Of a DNA stretch of 64,000 nt, positions 24,401-32,236 are shown piece by piece (position 1 is the stretch's first letter; each line of letters starts with the position of its first letter). The stretch lies in the NCBI RefSeq assembly GCF_963855985.1, contig NC_087099.1:15964001-16028000 (forward strand), in the 5' to 3' direction. A program made the translations under genes and the position numbers. The notes under the pieces are model-generated. The model made no database searches, had not been told where the DNA came from, and saw only the letters and a list, made by a program, of their open reading frames with translations. Source of the stretch: Ostrinia nubilalis. Its lineage: Eukaryota; Arthropoda; Insecta; Lepidoptera; Crambidae.

Positions 24401-27400
24401 ATGTATTATACCTATCGTAAAGATGCCCTACACCTTGGTTTGGCTTCACCTTGTGTGTGAAAAAACGCCGAAGATTTTCATCAAAGATTCAAGTCATATT
24501 TTGATCTTCGCGCTTGTGACCTAATACTATTTTTAGACATCTTTTACATCATTCATCTTATTAAACAACCGACTTCCACATAATAATATTGTCTGGAGAT
24601 GTCGCTTCCAGGCGATAATACTTCCTATATTCTGTGTCCGGTAGGTACAATAAAGAGTACTTATCTATTTTTTGAAAGCACTTTCAACGTTTTATTTAAT
24701 TACTAACTCGAGTAGTCCCGTTAGCCCCTCGGACTAAGCTAAAATGCTTGTGTTACGAGTGGGCTCACGAGTCTAGTAGTGACAAGGATCGAATCCGCGT
24801 TCCTTGGATGTCGAGTCGGCTAGTCCGACAACTTCACCGTTCGGCTGTCGTGGCTTTGAGTTATAGTTAATTTCTTTGTAGTCGTTATGGATGTGGCGGG
24901 GTTTGCCATAATCTCCACGCTCCACAGAGATCGCAGTTAAAAATATTAGTGTTTATCAGAGAGCGCTCTCTGTTGGGTAGTCCCTAACTCGCCTCTTATG
25001 ACACCCGCTAATAGGAGGAGGCTCATAGTCCAGCAGTGGACTGTAAAAAGCTGTTATTGATGTATCCACCTTATACGAGTACATTTAAAATGTAATTACA
25101 CTCAACATCAAATAAATCGCACCTCCCGCAACAAGCACTTTCAAACGTATGCATCCCCACTTCCCACCAATATTGGCACCATTTAAAAGCCTAGTTCTAA
25201 GCATCATTTCATTAAAGGAAAGGTTTTTACCCAAAAATGTGTCTTTAGCCTTCTAAAGACACATTTTTTGGAACGGAAGTGACTCTGGATCCTTATCCAG
25301 AGTCACTTCTTCAAAAAATAGGCTATTACGCTTGAGCCAACTTTTATGGCTGTAAAACTGTTAATAATAATGTTGTTAACCCGAGTGCTCCCGAGAGTCG
25401 GTCAAGACCCTCGTCTTCGGCTTGCCGAAGTGGAATCCGAGAGGGTCTGCAGGACTTTCACCTCTGGCTTGCCTTAACCGGCCGGCCAGAGTGGAGCCGC
25501 TAGAGCTATATGCTCCAGGGGTGGAAGTGTTAAAGGGCATAACGCCGCGAGTAACCTCGGAGAAAGCGCAGCACACCTCTCTACACCCCTGAGCTGGCAG
25601 ACTCCAATGTTGCCCCTCAGTCCAGGGGGGGCCCATTTAGTCGCTGGCTAGTCACCACCTGCCATTTTTTCAGTCCGAGACTATGAACCAGGCAGGTGAC
25701 CCGTAGTCTCCATCCATAGCCCAGTAACCAGTCCATCCATCCTTCATCCATAACCCTAGTCCATTCTCCAATAACTGCAATAGCTCCTGTGCACAGGCTG
25801 GGGCTGGTCTCTGGCTACATCCCATGATATAGTCAGAGACTAGATCCAGCATGTGCACCACTTTCACTTTTGTCGATTATTTTGCGCTTAAAACGGCCTC
25901 TACGTGTTGGATCTGTATCCCCACGCAAGCCTTATAAAGGACCGGGCCACTTTTGACCCGTGAGCTCCAAAGCGTACAAACATAATAATAATAAATACAC
26001 TTTATTGCACACCAAAGATTGTTAAGTTGGGATTAATCGGTATCCGTCTGTTAAAGAGGACACTTGTGATCATTATTTGGTTTTATAACCATAAAATTTG
26101 GTCTAATTGATCCCAGAGGTGAGCCCAAAGTTAGGTCTCTTTTCAAGTCACATTTATGGTATATCATAATCATTTATTTAGAAATTAAATGTGTTTTTCT
26201 TTAAGGATATTTATTGGGCTTTCAAATAACACCAATATTGTTGGGGCACCATGATTGTGTCAGAAGAAAATCTTTAAAGTTCGCGTCGCGGAAGGTTCGG
26301 TTTATTTGATGTTGAGTGTATTATTTGTTTCCAGTATTTATGTTAATAAGCTCCGGGCTGGCGGCGCTGGGGCTGAACCTGGTGCGGTCGTCTCTGGAGA
26401 ACCTGATCTTGTCGTGCGTGTTTGAAGCCATCGTGAGCTGCACGGAGGCGGTTCTCTTCTGCGTCATATGCGAGATCTTCCCTACTAAAGTCGCGTGAGT
26501 ATAATTTCTGTGCCATTCTGAGCCGTGTTGACCGAAAATAACGCTTCCATGATCTGCTCATGTCCAAACAACACACATTCTTCTTGTCGATTAATTACGT
26601 TGAGGAAGTCAAAATCTGATAGAATTAGTTTTTGCACCTAAGCTTGTTCTATCTTTGAGCATAATGCCTCTATCGGCCCTAAATTATTACCCTACTCTAG
26701 CCATGAATTGCTCTATAGATCGTTTCATCCACGAAGACGCGCCCCTCCATTCTTCTGCTAACGTTTGAGTGTTATCCGTACACGCTAAATTATCCATGAG
26801 TGCAAACGCACACTACAATAATGACGCTCGGATTGCTCGGATCAAACTCCCCGCACCCCGCGCTTCCCTCGATAAAAATTGGTGGGGCGCGTCTTCGTGG
26901 ATGAAACGAACTATACAAAGAAGGTATCGCAGGACATAAAATGTATGAAGCTATGTTAAATATCTATCTTAGTAGTCTTGTTTAACGTGGCCTCTCACTA
27001 TAGGCCTTATACAGAAGCTCAAAGTTGCACAGCGTGCTATGGAGAGGGCTATGCTTGATGTTTCTTTGCGAGATCGAATCAGAAATGAGGAGATCCGTAA
27101 ACGAACCAAAGTCGCTGACATATCCCGACGGATTAGCAAGCTGAAGTGGCAATGGGCAGGGCACATAGTACGCAGAACTGACGGCCGATGGGGCAGCAAG
27201 GTTCTGGAATGGAGGCCGCGTACCGGAAAACGCAGCGTGGGACGTCCACCTACAAGGTGGACCGACGACATCGTAAATATACAATTTTCTGTCGCATAGT
27301 ATTTAAGCACCTATTTATGTAAATCGTGTATTCTGTACTTCTGCCGCTGATGGACGTCTTGGGTAAAACTGTAAGTCCACAGTGAATTATATAAATAAAT

Positions 27401-29401
27401 AAAAAAATGTAGCAGGGAAGCGCTGGACGTAGGCCGCTACCAATCGATCAACATGGAAATCATTGGGGGAGGCCTATGTTCAGCAGTGGACGTCCTATGG
27501 CTGAAATGATGATGATGATGAGTCTTGTTTAATATTCATATGATCTGGGTTGAGTAATGAATGCATTTGGGTAGAATAACGAAATTATGTAATGGGTTGA
27601 GCTAGGAATACTAATTTGGGATGAGTGAAGAAATGGGTTGAGTTGTCATGGGTCGAATACGGAATAACCCGATCTTGGGTATTGGCTTGTCCCCAGCGCG
27701 ACGGCCATGGCGGTGACGGTGATGTGCGGCCGCATCGGCGCCATCGTGGGCAACGTGGTGTTCGGCGCGCTCGTCGACCAGCACTGCGTCGTGCCCATCT
27801 ACATGTTCGGCACCTTCCTCATCAGTAAGTGTTCCTTTATTATTATTATTATCTCTTTATTCATTTTCCTTCTTATTTTTAATTTTTTTTTACAATGTAA
27901 ATTAAAAAAAAAACTAAAAATACATTATAAAAAAAAACTTTAAAATATGTAGTTAATCCGCTGGTAGCGGGGCAGGGCCCAAGCTACCGGTGGTCAGGGT
28001 CACAGGCTGAGGAACCTCCGGACAATGCGTGAGTGAGTGCCGTGCTGAGGCTCACCGCCTTTTGAATCTGACCCTTGAGCCCAACCATCTAGTGATTATT
28101 ATTATTATTATTGGTTTTTGGGCCTTTATTTGCGCCAGCTCGACCAAGTTTAATCTATTGTGGCAGCCCTTGTCTTTAGAGTTCACTGCTTAGTCCCGTG
28201 TGTGTTCAAGTGTTCCTTTACTATTGTAGAGAATTAAACGGCCTCTGTGGTCTAGTGGTAAGACCACCTGCTTCAGACGCAGAGGTCCCGGGTTCGATTC
28301 CAAGTGGGGCCAGAATTTTCTTTCGGTTTGGTTGGCGGTAGAGCTTGTTCTAAGTCTGCCTGGCTAGTTACCACCATCTTACCAAGTATGTCGCCATAAC
28401 AACAATGTTAACAGCATTGTTGTGTTCCGGCAGTTAGAGGTAAGATAGCCAGTTCCTCCGTGGTTGAGGATTCCGGGTGAAGCTCGCTTCCACCTTCGGC
28501 CTGATCGTCACTTACCATCACGTGAGATACAGGCCAAGAGCTTCCTCGTTGTGGATAAAAAAAGAAAGGTCTTAATGGTTCCTTATGATCAAGGTTACTA
28601 AACCTTTGTTTGCTGTGATCCGTTTTACAATGTAGGGAATTCGAAATCCTCCTATGTTCTTCTGATTGATTTCGTTGCGGGTTCAATGACAGTTTAACTT
28701 TCCCCGGGACAAACTTGACCTTCACTGGTTGGGTTTTTATTGGCGGTCAAGCTGTAGATCCTGGCCACACAGGAGTTGCAGCAGTGGAAACGAGAGGTGG
28801 GAATAGTCCCGTTATGACCGGATCAAAGATAGTGCCTTAGCTGCACAATGATTACCGACTGCTTACCGTAATATCAATAAATAAATACCTAATGAATTAG
28901 ATTTCCGCAGTTTTCCTGAACAATTTTCCTATTTTTCCATAAAGATGACCTTAATTGCAATGACATTTTTATGTTTTCTTGTTTGATAATGCCATGCCAA
29001 GGTCAAGTTGGGAAATTTTCCTGCTTTTCTTCATCAGATTTAAATGTAGGTATTTGGTCAGATTCCTGCCTTCTTTCGCAATGTTTTCATTCCCAATCCT
29101 ATACATGTAAAACAATGTGTCACAAGTTAGATTTAAAAGAAATACGCATGTCTATTATAAGTATTGTAAAAGGCTGTACTAACCATTTTGCAAGGCCATT
29201 TTCTTATTAGATTGTAGTTATTTATTTGGTTTCAAAGTTATTTAAAATCATGGCAGCGGCTTATGTCCCGTCGATTAAGCAAAATTGTACCTAAATTATA
29301 GTAGTTTAGAGTAATTAACATATTGTTTCCGTGTTTCAGCGAGCGGGCTGCTGTGTATAATACTCCCGAAGAGCACGCGGCCGGAGCGGCCGGTGCTGTG
29401 A
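12337..29401 (+). CDS. Transporter gene 1: SV2-like MFS membrane transporter (11 coding exons)
   Basis: The CDS joins 12337-12418 (tentative), 15121-15282, 18588-18732, 19352-19491, 19953-20200, 20860-21065, 21939-22092, 23945-24074, 26335-26494, 27697-27824 and 29340-29401. All junctions are GT-AG and all phases join, giving 538 aa. The product is a polytopic membrane protein with many hydrophobic helices. It has the MFS loop 2-3 motif GNLADGRGRKK near residue 91 and the sugar-porter motif PESPRFL near 224, then an acidic cytoplasmic loop (residues 260-295) and an extracellular/luminal loop with a possible N-glycosylation site (NETS, exon 7). By family it should move a small organic solute across the plasma or vesicle membrane; the substrate cannot be told. 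Gene 2 is its tandem paralogue. Exons 2-11 are strongly supported; only the N-terminus is open. Confidence 0.85.
13375..13500 (+). repeat. tRNA-derived SINE fragment
   Basis: GGTCGTGGGTTCGATTCCCACC is a well-formed T-arm/B-box, followed by TTAGGCAATTCAATTTGTGTCG. No complete tRNA cloverleaf surrounds it, so this is a SINE head rather than a tRNA gene. Confidence 0.5.
14417..14581. repeat. Palindromic MITE with about 40-bp inverted ends
   Basis: AGAGTAGCCGCACACCGTTG at the left is the near-exact inverse of CAACGGTGTGCGCCTACTCT at the right. The pairing continues inward through GGCCGATAGTT. It lies in a gene 1 intron and has no coding content. Confidence 0.7.
15121..15282 (+). CDS. Gene 1 exon 2: first transmembrane helix
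   Basis: Flanked by TTCTGTTCCAG and GTAAGTGA. It enters with two bases completing a codon, then reads YGLFQWLLLMSCGAVYAVC..., a hydrophobic helix, and a polar loop ESDFNLTSSDKGRL before TATPLIG. It is 162 bases long, the same length and phase (1 to 1) as gene 2 exon 2. Confidence 0.9.
16050..16313. repeat. Palindromic MITE with TA target duplication
   Basis: The ends are CAGGGTGTTAGGTAAATGGG and its complement, flanked by TA on both sides. The arms extend for over 100 bases through GTCGGCTCATATACCC, so nearly the whole element can fold into one hairpin. It lies in a gene 1 intron. Confidence 0.8.
16452..16735 (-). mobile_element. RTE-like non-LTR retrotransposon 3' fragment
   Basis: The reverse strand matches the same element as the better copy at 26990-27295, with the terms WAGHIV, RWDS and RKLRAGKLSVERPPTGRR in decayed form. 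Stops and frameshifts are present. It is a 5'-truncated insertion inside the gene 1 intron. Confidence 0.6.
17062..17165 (-). repeat. SINE tail fragment, inverted
   Basis: GCTTGTGTTATGGTTGCTAG and AACGGATATACTA are the inverse of blocks in the SINE at 23533-23810. Confidence 0.55.
18300..18510 (-). mobile_element. Non-LTR retroelement 3' end, inverted copy
   Basis: It is the reverse complement of the element at 6520-6838, with the same order: GGGGCACACTGAAAACCAGC, GGTGAATGGGTGGCACTGC and TTATTATGTGCC. The tail points away from exon 3, which begins about 75 bases to its right. Confidence 0.6.
18588..18732 (+). CDS. Gene 1 exon 3: MFS signature loop and third helix
   Basis: The acceptor CTTCCAG precedes GC ATG TGC GTG. 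The exon encodes MCVGSYFWGNLADGRGRKKA followed by a helix and ends FPAFLACR across the junction. GNLADGRGRKK is the classic MFS loop 2-3 motif. The donor is AG|GTATCT (phase 2). Confidence 0.92.
18898..19110 (-). mobile_element. RTE-like retrotransposon fragment
   Basis: CTATTGCTGGGCAAAGGCATCCCCC is the inverse of the GGGGGAGGCCTTTGTCCAGCAG block of RTE-like 3' ends. The following TTTCGTTGCGGGTCCAATGACAG block recurs at 28668-28700. There is no intact reading frame. Confidence 0.5.
19352..19491 (+). CDS. Gene 1 exon 4
   Basis: The acceptor CTCTTGCAG is followed by FFSGFGIIGATGLIFPYFGD and LCRLEVFWTIGTILLPG. The donor G|GTAAGTTC leaves phase 1. It is membrane-helix coding of the fourth and fifth segments. 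An RTE fragment begins only about 20 bases downstream. Confidence 0.9.
19512..19680 (-). mobile_element. RTE-like retrotransposon 3' end, inverted
   Basis: The reverse strand reads VGRPPTKWTDDLVKVAGRAW then MRAVQDRSFW, the C-terminal tail common to this LINE family, followed by its 3' UTR ending GGCTGAAACGAAC. It lies 20 bases after gene 1 exon 4. Confidence 0.7.
19953..20200 (+). CDS. Gene 1 exon 5: PESPRFL sugar-porter motif
   Basis: It runs from TTCCAG to CCT|GTGAGT. It encodes GIAYGIIRGETFNLTAED, then a helix, and LLMPFPESPRFLLHVNKGEK. PESPRFL at the end of helix 6 is the hallmark of sugar-porter and SV2-type MFS proteins. Then follows KALQVLKRIFVVNTK, the start of the central cytoplasmic loop. 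Confidence 0.93.
20548..20660. repeat. SINE-like fragment shared with 24712-24850
   Basis: AGTCCCATTAGCCCCTCG and GCTTGTGTTACGAGTGGGCTCAC recur at 24716-24770, where the repeat continues into a tRNA-like GATCGAATCCGCGTTCC block. Confidence 0.5.
20860..21065 (+). CDS. Gene 1 exon 6: acidic central loop and helix 7
   Basis: The acceptor TCAACCAG is followed by VESMISSEDGEEEEIVSGDR, a strongly acidic serine-rich stretch typical of the cytoplasmic loop between the two MFS halves. A basic segment (FWVRKKMLVTPPY) and helix 7 come next. The donor is AG|GTAAAT. Confidence 0.92.
21108..21175 (-). repeat. SINE 3' fragment, inverted
   Basis: TTTATCCACAACAAGGAAGC and TCTTGGCCTGTATTTCACC are the inverse of the 3' end of the SINE at 28240-28562. 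Confidence 0.55.
21295..21558 (-). mobile_element. Two adjacent inverted RTE-like 3' ends
   Basis: Two successive copies (about 21295-21415 and 21416-21558) of the same 3' UTR and VKVAG/RRSP tail lie head to tail. The TTCG/TTCGTTCG junction is the element's own AACG-type terminal repeat. Confidence 0.6.
21563..21780 (+). mobile_element. RTE-like reverse transcriptase C-terminal fragment
   Basis: The frame MERAMLGVSLRDRISNEEIR then RTRVTDIARRIAKV is the highly recurrent C-terminal segment of this LINE family. It is preceded by VLPVMLYGAETWS-like coding with a frameshift. It lies less than 200 bases upstream of exon 7. Confidence 0.7.
21939..22092 (+). CDS. Gene 1 exon 7: source exon of the 106-bp tandem array
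   Basis: Between CTTTCCAG and GCG|GTGAGT. It encodes YYTLMMWFPDLFERFSQFTS, then the luminal loop with VCEVSLRVANETSPATIVEN. NETS is a potential glycosylation sequon. Its last 65 bases and the following intron start are the template of the tandem array at 22391-23026. Confidence 0.92.
22028..23047 (+). repeat. Seven-copy 106-bp tandem array of an exon 7 / 5' splice site segment
   Basis: Units start with GCGAGGTCTCGCTGCG at 22028 (inside exon 7), then 22391, 22497, 22603, 22709, 22815 and 22921. The last six have an exact 106-bp period. Each holds the last 65 bases of exon 7, the donor GCG|GTGAGT and about 40 bases of intron including TGACGTCA. Copies differ from the exon by AAC to CAC and are otherwise nearly identical, with one variant unit at 22815 (CCGCCGTCGTC). 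After the last unit, 23023-23045 matches a more upstream part of exon 7 (21974 on). No copy has its own acceptor. A MITE (22131-22383) separates units 0 and 1. Confidence 0.92.
22131..22383. repeat. MITE family B inserted inside the tandem array
   Basis: The ends GTACTTCTAG and CTAGCCGTAT, followed inward by AACTTTCG and CGAAAGTT, match the element at 61485-61737 along nearly its full length. The flanks rejoin to the unit junction GGACTG/CTCGTGCG, so it landed in an existing array. Confidence 0.8.
23060..23470 (-). mobile_element. Compound RTE-like 3' fragments, inverted
   Basis: Blocks GTCCACTGCTGGACTATGAG, TTGCCATAATCCCACGC and GTCCACTGCTGGACAAAAGC are inverted copies of the RTE-like 3' ends seen at 24880-25050, 43835-44085 and 27412-27525. 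There are at least two insertions, and all frames are broken. Confidence 0.6.
23533..23812 (+). repeat. tRNA-headed SINE, nearly complete
   Basis: The head GGCTGTTTGGTGTAGTGGTT (A box-like) and GGTCCCGGGTTCGATTC (B box) is followed by a body with GGTGACGGGTCTGGGTGTTA, and a tail GTGTGAAATTGTCCAAAGAT plus TTTA repeats. The tail sequence recurs at 1-36 and 17062 (inverted). Confidence 0.75.
23945..24074 (+). CDS. Gene 1 exon 8
   Basis: It follows TTTATTCATAG, enters in phase 0 and reads TATRQEVMDDNVYIHTLVVA, then a helix and INYVGKKPMLG. The donor G|GTGAGC leaves phase 1. GKKP at the cytoplasmic turn is typical of the loop between helices 8 and 9. Confidence 0.9.
24150..24356 (+). mobile_element. 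RTE-like non-LTR retrotransposon 3' end with (AACG)n tail
   Basis: The + frame reads RSVGRPPTRWTDDLVKVAGR, then AWMRAAQDRSLWKSLGEAF and VQQWTSFG*. The 3' UTR ends GGCTGAAACGAACGAACGAA. The short tandem tail is characteristic of RTE-type LINEs. It is the best-preserved C-terminus of the family in this window. Confidence 0.75.
24712..25050. repeat. SINE-like and RTE-like fragments
   Basis: 24716-24850 repeats the block at 20548 and adds a tRNA-like GATCGAATCCGCGTTCC segment. 24895-25050 holds TTGCCATAATCTCCACGC and CATAGTCCAGCAGTGGACTG, the same 3' end as at 43835-44085. Confidence 0.5.
25233..25309. other. Twin perfect hairpins with identical CCTT loops
   Basis: Hairpin 1 pairs 25233-25248 with 25253-25268 (16 bp, no mismatch) around the loop CCTT. 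Hairpin 2 pairs 25276-25290 with 25295-25309 (15 bp, no mismatch), also around CCTT. They sit seven bases apart in a gene 1 intron and have unrelated stem sequences. No known element is recognised. Confidence 0.75.
25376..26010 (-). mobile_element. Retroelement fragment, class uncertain
   Basis: A GC-richer block with reverse-strand frames of 86 and 65 codons (25376-25636 and 25670-25867). The right end shows AATAATAATAAATACACTTT, a simple-repeat tail. Its composition is unlike the host intron. It may be a non-LTR element's coding remnant; I do not recognise the family from the peptides. Confidence 0.4.
26335..26494 (+). CDS. Gene 1 exon 9
   Basis: The acceptor TGTTTCCAG is followed by FMLISSGLAALGLNLVRSS and VSCTEAVLFCVICEIFPTKV. 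The EIFPTKVA end matches LYPTSYRG in gene 2 exon 9/10, the conserved turn before helix 11. The donor is GC|GTGAGT (phase 2). Confidence 0.92.
26990..27525 (+). mobile_element. RTE-like non-LTR retrotransposon 3' region with (ATG)n tail
   Basis: 26990-27285 reads KLKVAQRAMERAMLDVSLRD, RIRNEEIRKRTKVADISRRI, KWQWAGHIVRRTDGRWGSKV and then WRPRTGKRSVGRPPTRWTDD, the C-terminus of the reverse transcriptase protein. An insertion or deletion breaks it at about 27285. The rest of the 3' end resumes at 27412 (AGCAGGGAAGCGCTGGACG) and finishes GGCTGAAATGATGATGATGA. Confidence 0.75.
27697..27824 (+). CDS. Gene 1 exon 10
   Basis: Between TGTCCCCAG and ATC A|GTAAGT. It encodes ATAMAVTVMCGRIGAIVGNV and the helix VVPIYMFGTFLI. 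At 128 bases with phases 2 to 1, it is identical in length and phase to gene 2 exon 10. Confidence 0.92.
28240..28562 (+). repeat. tRNA-headed SINE
   Basis: 28240-28312 resembles a tRNA (GGCCTCTGTGGTCTAGTGGT, then GGTCCCGGGTTCGATTCC), but the T-stem and acceptor stem are mispaired. The body carries GCCTGGCTAGTTACCACC and ends ACAGGCCAAGAGCTTCC plus GTGGATAAAAAAAG. Its 3' part recurs at 21108 (inverted) and 62416. Confidence 0.7.
29340..29401 (+). CDS. Gene 1 last exon with stop codon
   Basis: After CGTGTTTCAG it reads SGLLCIILPKSTRPERPVL and TGA at 29399-29401. The ILPKSTRPERP end is a short basic cytoplasmic tail after helix 12. An AATAAA polyadenylation signal lies at about 29483, 80 bases downstream. 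Confidence 0.88.
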
Positions 29402-29482
29402 TCGCGGATCGTTTATTTTTATATTATTAAACTAATTATATTGTATTATTACTGACTTTTTATTTATTACTAAAAATACAAT

Positions 29483-29488
29483 AGAATA
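29483..29488 (+). terminator. Polyadenylation signal of gene 1
   Basis: AATAAA in the context AATAGAATAAAAGG, about 80 bases past the stop codon of gene 1. A palindromic MITE begins about 50 bases later. Confidence 0.55.
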
Positions 29489-29539
29489 AAAGGAAATGAA
29501 ATGGAAGGCAGCCGTATTTGGTAGCCTCACTATCTTATA

Positions 29540-30066
29540 CAGGGTGGAAACGATAAGTGATCACACTCGATTATTTCTAAACTATACAAGATATCGAAAA
29601 ACTGGTTGCTGATCCTGAAAGTGCTTCACGAGCTCTTTCTAACGGTATTAGTAATAGGTTACAGAATTAACTGGATCTATCCGAAAATGCAATATTTTCA
29701 GCCTCCATACTAAATGTATGCCAGCCACACAATATTAAAAGTGTTAATTTTTTTTATTAAATAATAAACACTTAAAATGTACTCGTAAATTGCATTCTTA
29801 TTTAAAATTATTCATGGAAAACATTGGTTCTAGGCTTTACTTGCTATAATATTATCAAGACATGAGTCCCATGACTGTGACAGTACTAAATGTATGGAAG
29901 TTGGAAACATTGAATTTTCGGATAGATCCAGTTTATTTTGTAACCTATTATTGGTACCGTTGAATAGAGCTCGTGAAGCACTTTCAGGATCAGTAGGTAA
30001 CCAGTTTTTCGATATCTTGTATAGTTTATAAATAATCGAGTGAGATCACTTATCGTTTCCACCCTG
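29540..30066. repeat. Palindromic MITE, 527 bp, with TA target duplication
   Basis: The ends CAGGGTGGAAACGATAAGTG and its complement are flanked by TA. Inner blocks also pair: GTGCTTCACGAGCTC with GAGCTCGTGAAGCAC, and GGATCTATCCGAAAAT with ATTTTCGGATAGATCC. It sits just past the 3' end of gene 1. Confidence 0.8.
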
Positions 30067-30074
30067 TAGACTTA

Positions 30075-30290
30075 CGATGAGTTTCACCACCTTATTTTAA
30101 CAGTGACTATAACCTTAACCGGTGTTTTTGTATGGAGTTTGAAAGACTTTTGACGTTTGTTAAAATTAACCGGCCTTAGGCAGGGTTGCACCATCCTAAT
30201 TAACTTTAACGAACGTCAAAAATCTGTCAAACTCCATACAAAAAGCACCGGTTATCGTCATAGTTACCGTTAAAGTTACCTGTGTTAACC
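30075..30290. repeat. MITE family A, two truncated copies in opposite orientation
   Basis: The first (30075-30175) runs + with GGTGTTTTTGTATGGAGTTT. The second (30181-30290) runs - with AACTCCATACAAAAAGCACC. They lie back to back and together form a large inverted repeat. Confidence 0.6.
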
Positions 30291-31505
30291 GCGTTTGTTG
30301 GACATTTAAATCAATTTGATGGCTTGAATAAAAACTTACGTTTCATGCTTAGCTACGATATTCTCAATAAGCATTAGTTAGGCAGAAAGTAGGTAAGTAT
30401 TATCTATTAATATTGTTTTATTTATGATCTTGTTAGGACGTTCTGGTCAGTGACCCTAGTCTAGATAAACATAAACAAACAAACGTCTACTTTAACATGA
30501 CATTATCACAAATCGAATATCACATTGCTAAAGTTTAAAACAGTCACATGTAAGTTATCAGCAGTTTTGACTGATCTGGATCAGATAATGATCTGATCTA
30601 CTTACATCAAAGGAAACTTTATTTATTGTGATCTCATGTTCCAATATAATCGTTAGTGAACAATTTACAATAATGTACCTACTTTACGCATACTTACACT
30701 AACTTGCTGACGTCCAAAATTAATAGATAGTTAAGGTCAGCGAGGTCTTGAGATAAAAATTAATATTTCTTAATTTTATCAGCTAATATTAGACTACACA
30801 TTACAGACTAGAATATTTATCGCTGAAACTGTACTCTTCTAGTCAATTTACGGAATTACTATTTCCAGAGAGCCTACGTTCTTTTAATATGTTTGTTAGT
30901 AGAGATAAAATATGTTATAGAAAATAAAATAAAAAACAATGATATAATAAAAGTACTAAAAACTTGGTTGGCAATAAAATGGATTTTGAATTTGACTCTA
31001 CTGCTGTGGTTAATTTTCTGAATATTGTCTTTGTTAAGTTGGCATATAGTTAACTTATAACTTTAAAAAAGTCTAGTCTCTCGCATTTCAAATAGAGCCT
31101 ACATTTGCTATGTAAAAGGAGCAGGTTGTTTTGTAAATCGCAGTAGTTTACTGCTAATTAATGGTTTTGCCATTTGCACGTGGTACTGCATAATACTAGG
31201 CAATGCAATGGTTTGTTAACTCACAATATATTTTCTGCCAGTATATATTATATTTTATATTTTTATACACAATATATTATATTTTTATATATTTTCTAGT
31301 CAGCTTGTCAATTTATAGTGGCGGTGAAATTTTAGTAGGCGGTAGATGCGGGCCTTTTGGCAGGCTTTGAATGATGGTTTTCTCTCTAAATTTAGTATTG
31401 TTACGGACAGTACGTACAGTACCTATTTATTTGTAACTCTTTCGCCTCTACTCATGGTCAAACGAAGGTTCAAAAAGATAATCAATTGCGTACTTAATTA
31501 GACAG
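30291..31505. other. Intergenic AT-rich DNA between the two transporter genes
   Basis: There is no supported gene, RNA or bounded repeat. A run of TATATTATATTTT (31240-31300) is simple sequence. Confidence 0.45.
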
Positions 31506-31680
31506 TTTAAACTAAACTGGCCAAGTGCGAGTCAGAAGTTTCTTGTGGGGTCCCATTTATTTTTAATGTTTTTATTATAGCGACATTTTGTAAAAAAATA
31601 TTTATGTTCTCCATGGGACAGACAGCATAGGCATTAAAAGCTTCCCATTGGCACCTCTGTCCGGGTACGGACTCTAAAAA
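31506..31680. repeat. Interspersed repeat fragment
   Basis: AAACTGGCCAAGTGCGAGTC is the start of a dispersed insect repeat; an inverted trace (CCCACTTGGCCGGTTTTT) lies at about 50115. The ends are not defined here. Confidence 0.4.
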
Positions 31681-31879
31681 ACCTATTAACTTCTTCCAAG
31701 TTAAGAAATATTTTAATAAGTTCTTAGAAACTAAATAAAACAAGATCGAGTTGCGTATAACTCTACAAAACACCAACAACAAAAAATCAACAATACGATA
31801 TAATTTATCCTCGTACCGATACAAAAACGAGAAACGGACTCATCCGCTGATCCATTGACATCTTCAGTGATAAGACGGC

Positions 31880-32115
31880 GGACGACCTTCGCAGTCGCGG
31901 TTCGCTTCTCGCGGCGGACACACCACTCGGTCAAATACTTGGTCATGTAATAAAATAGTTATTAGATAAGTATTTTTTCTGTGATATCCGAAAACATTTG
32001 CATTTACATATTTTTAAGTTACATTTCTTACTTTTAAGTGTCGTGAAAAGTTAAGTTTAAGTAAAGTTAATTTAAGTGTTTTGATGTAAATTCAGAACTT
32101 AATAATTAGATAAAA
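31880..32115 (+). promoter_or_regulatory. Probable promoter and 5' UTR of transporter gene 2
   Basis: A modest GC-rise (GACGGCGGACGACCTTCG, 31872-31890, and CTCGCGGCGGACACACC) precedes 170 bases of AT-rich leader ending at the ATG. An in-frame TAG at 32107 closes the frame upstream. No exact start site can be set. Confidence 0.4.
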
Positions 32116-32236
32116 ATGGCGGCAATTAACGAAGGCTACACCAAAGGAGCTGGAGACATAGAACTAAGTTATGTAGCTGTCAACAATAAGGCGCAGACCA
32201 GATCCTACGGCTATGAGGAGGCCCTGGACTTGACAG
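32116..32236 (+). CDS. Gene 2 exon 1: start and cytosolic N-terminus
   Basis: AAAATGGCG at 32116, with an in-frame TAG at 32107. It reads MAAINEGYTKGAGDIELSYV and ends TRSYGYEEALDLTG across the junction. The EEALDLTG stretch just before helix 1 is typical of insect SV2-like proteins. The donor is G|GTAAGTTT. Confidence 0.92.

Noticed and set aside
26343..26576. 77-aa ORF on the - strand
   Set aside because: It is the antisense shadow of gene 1 exon 9.
28240..28312. tRNA gene
   Set aside because: A and B boxes are present, but the T stem and part of the acceptor stem do not pair, and a SINE body follows at once.
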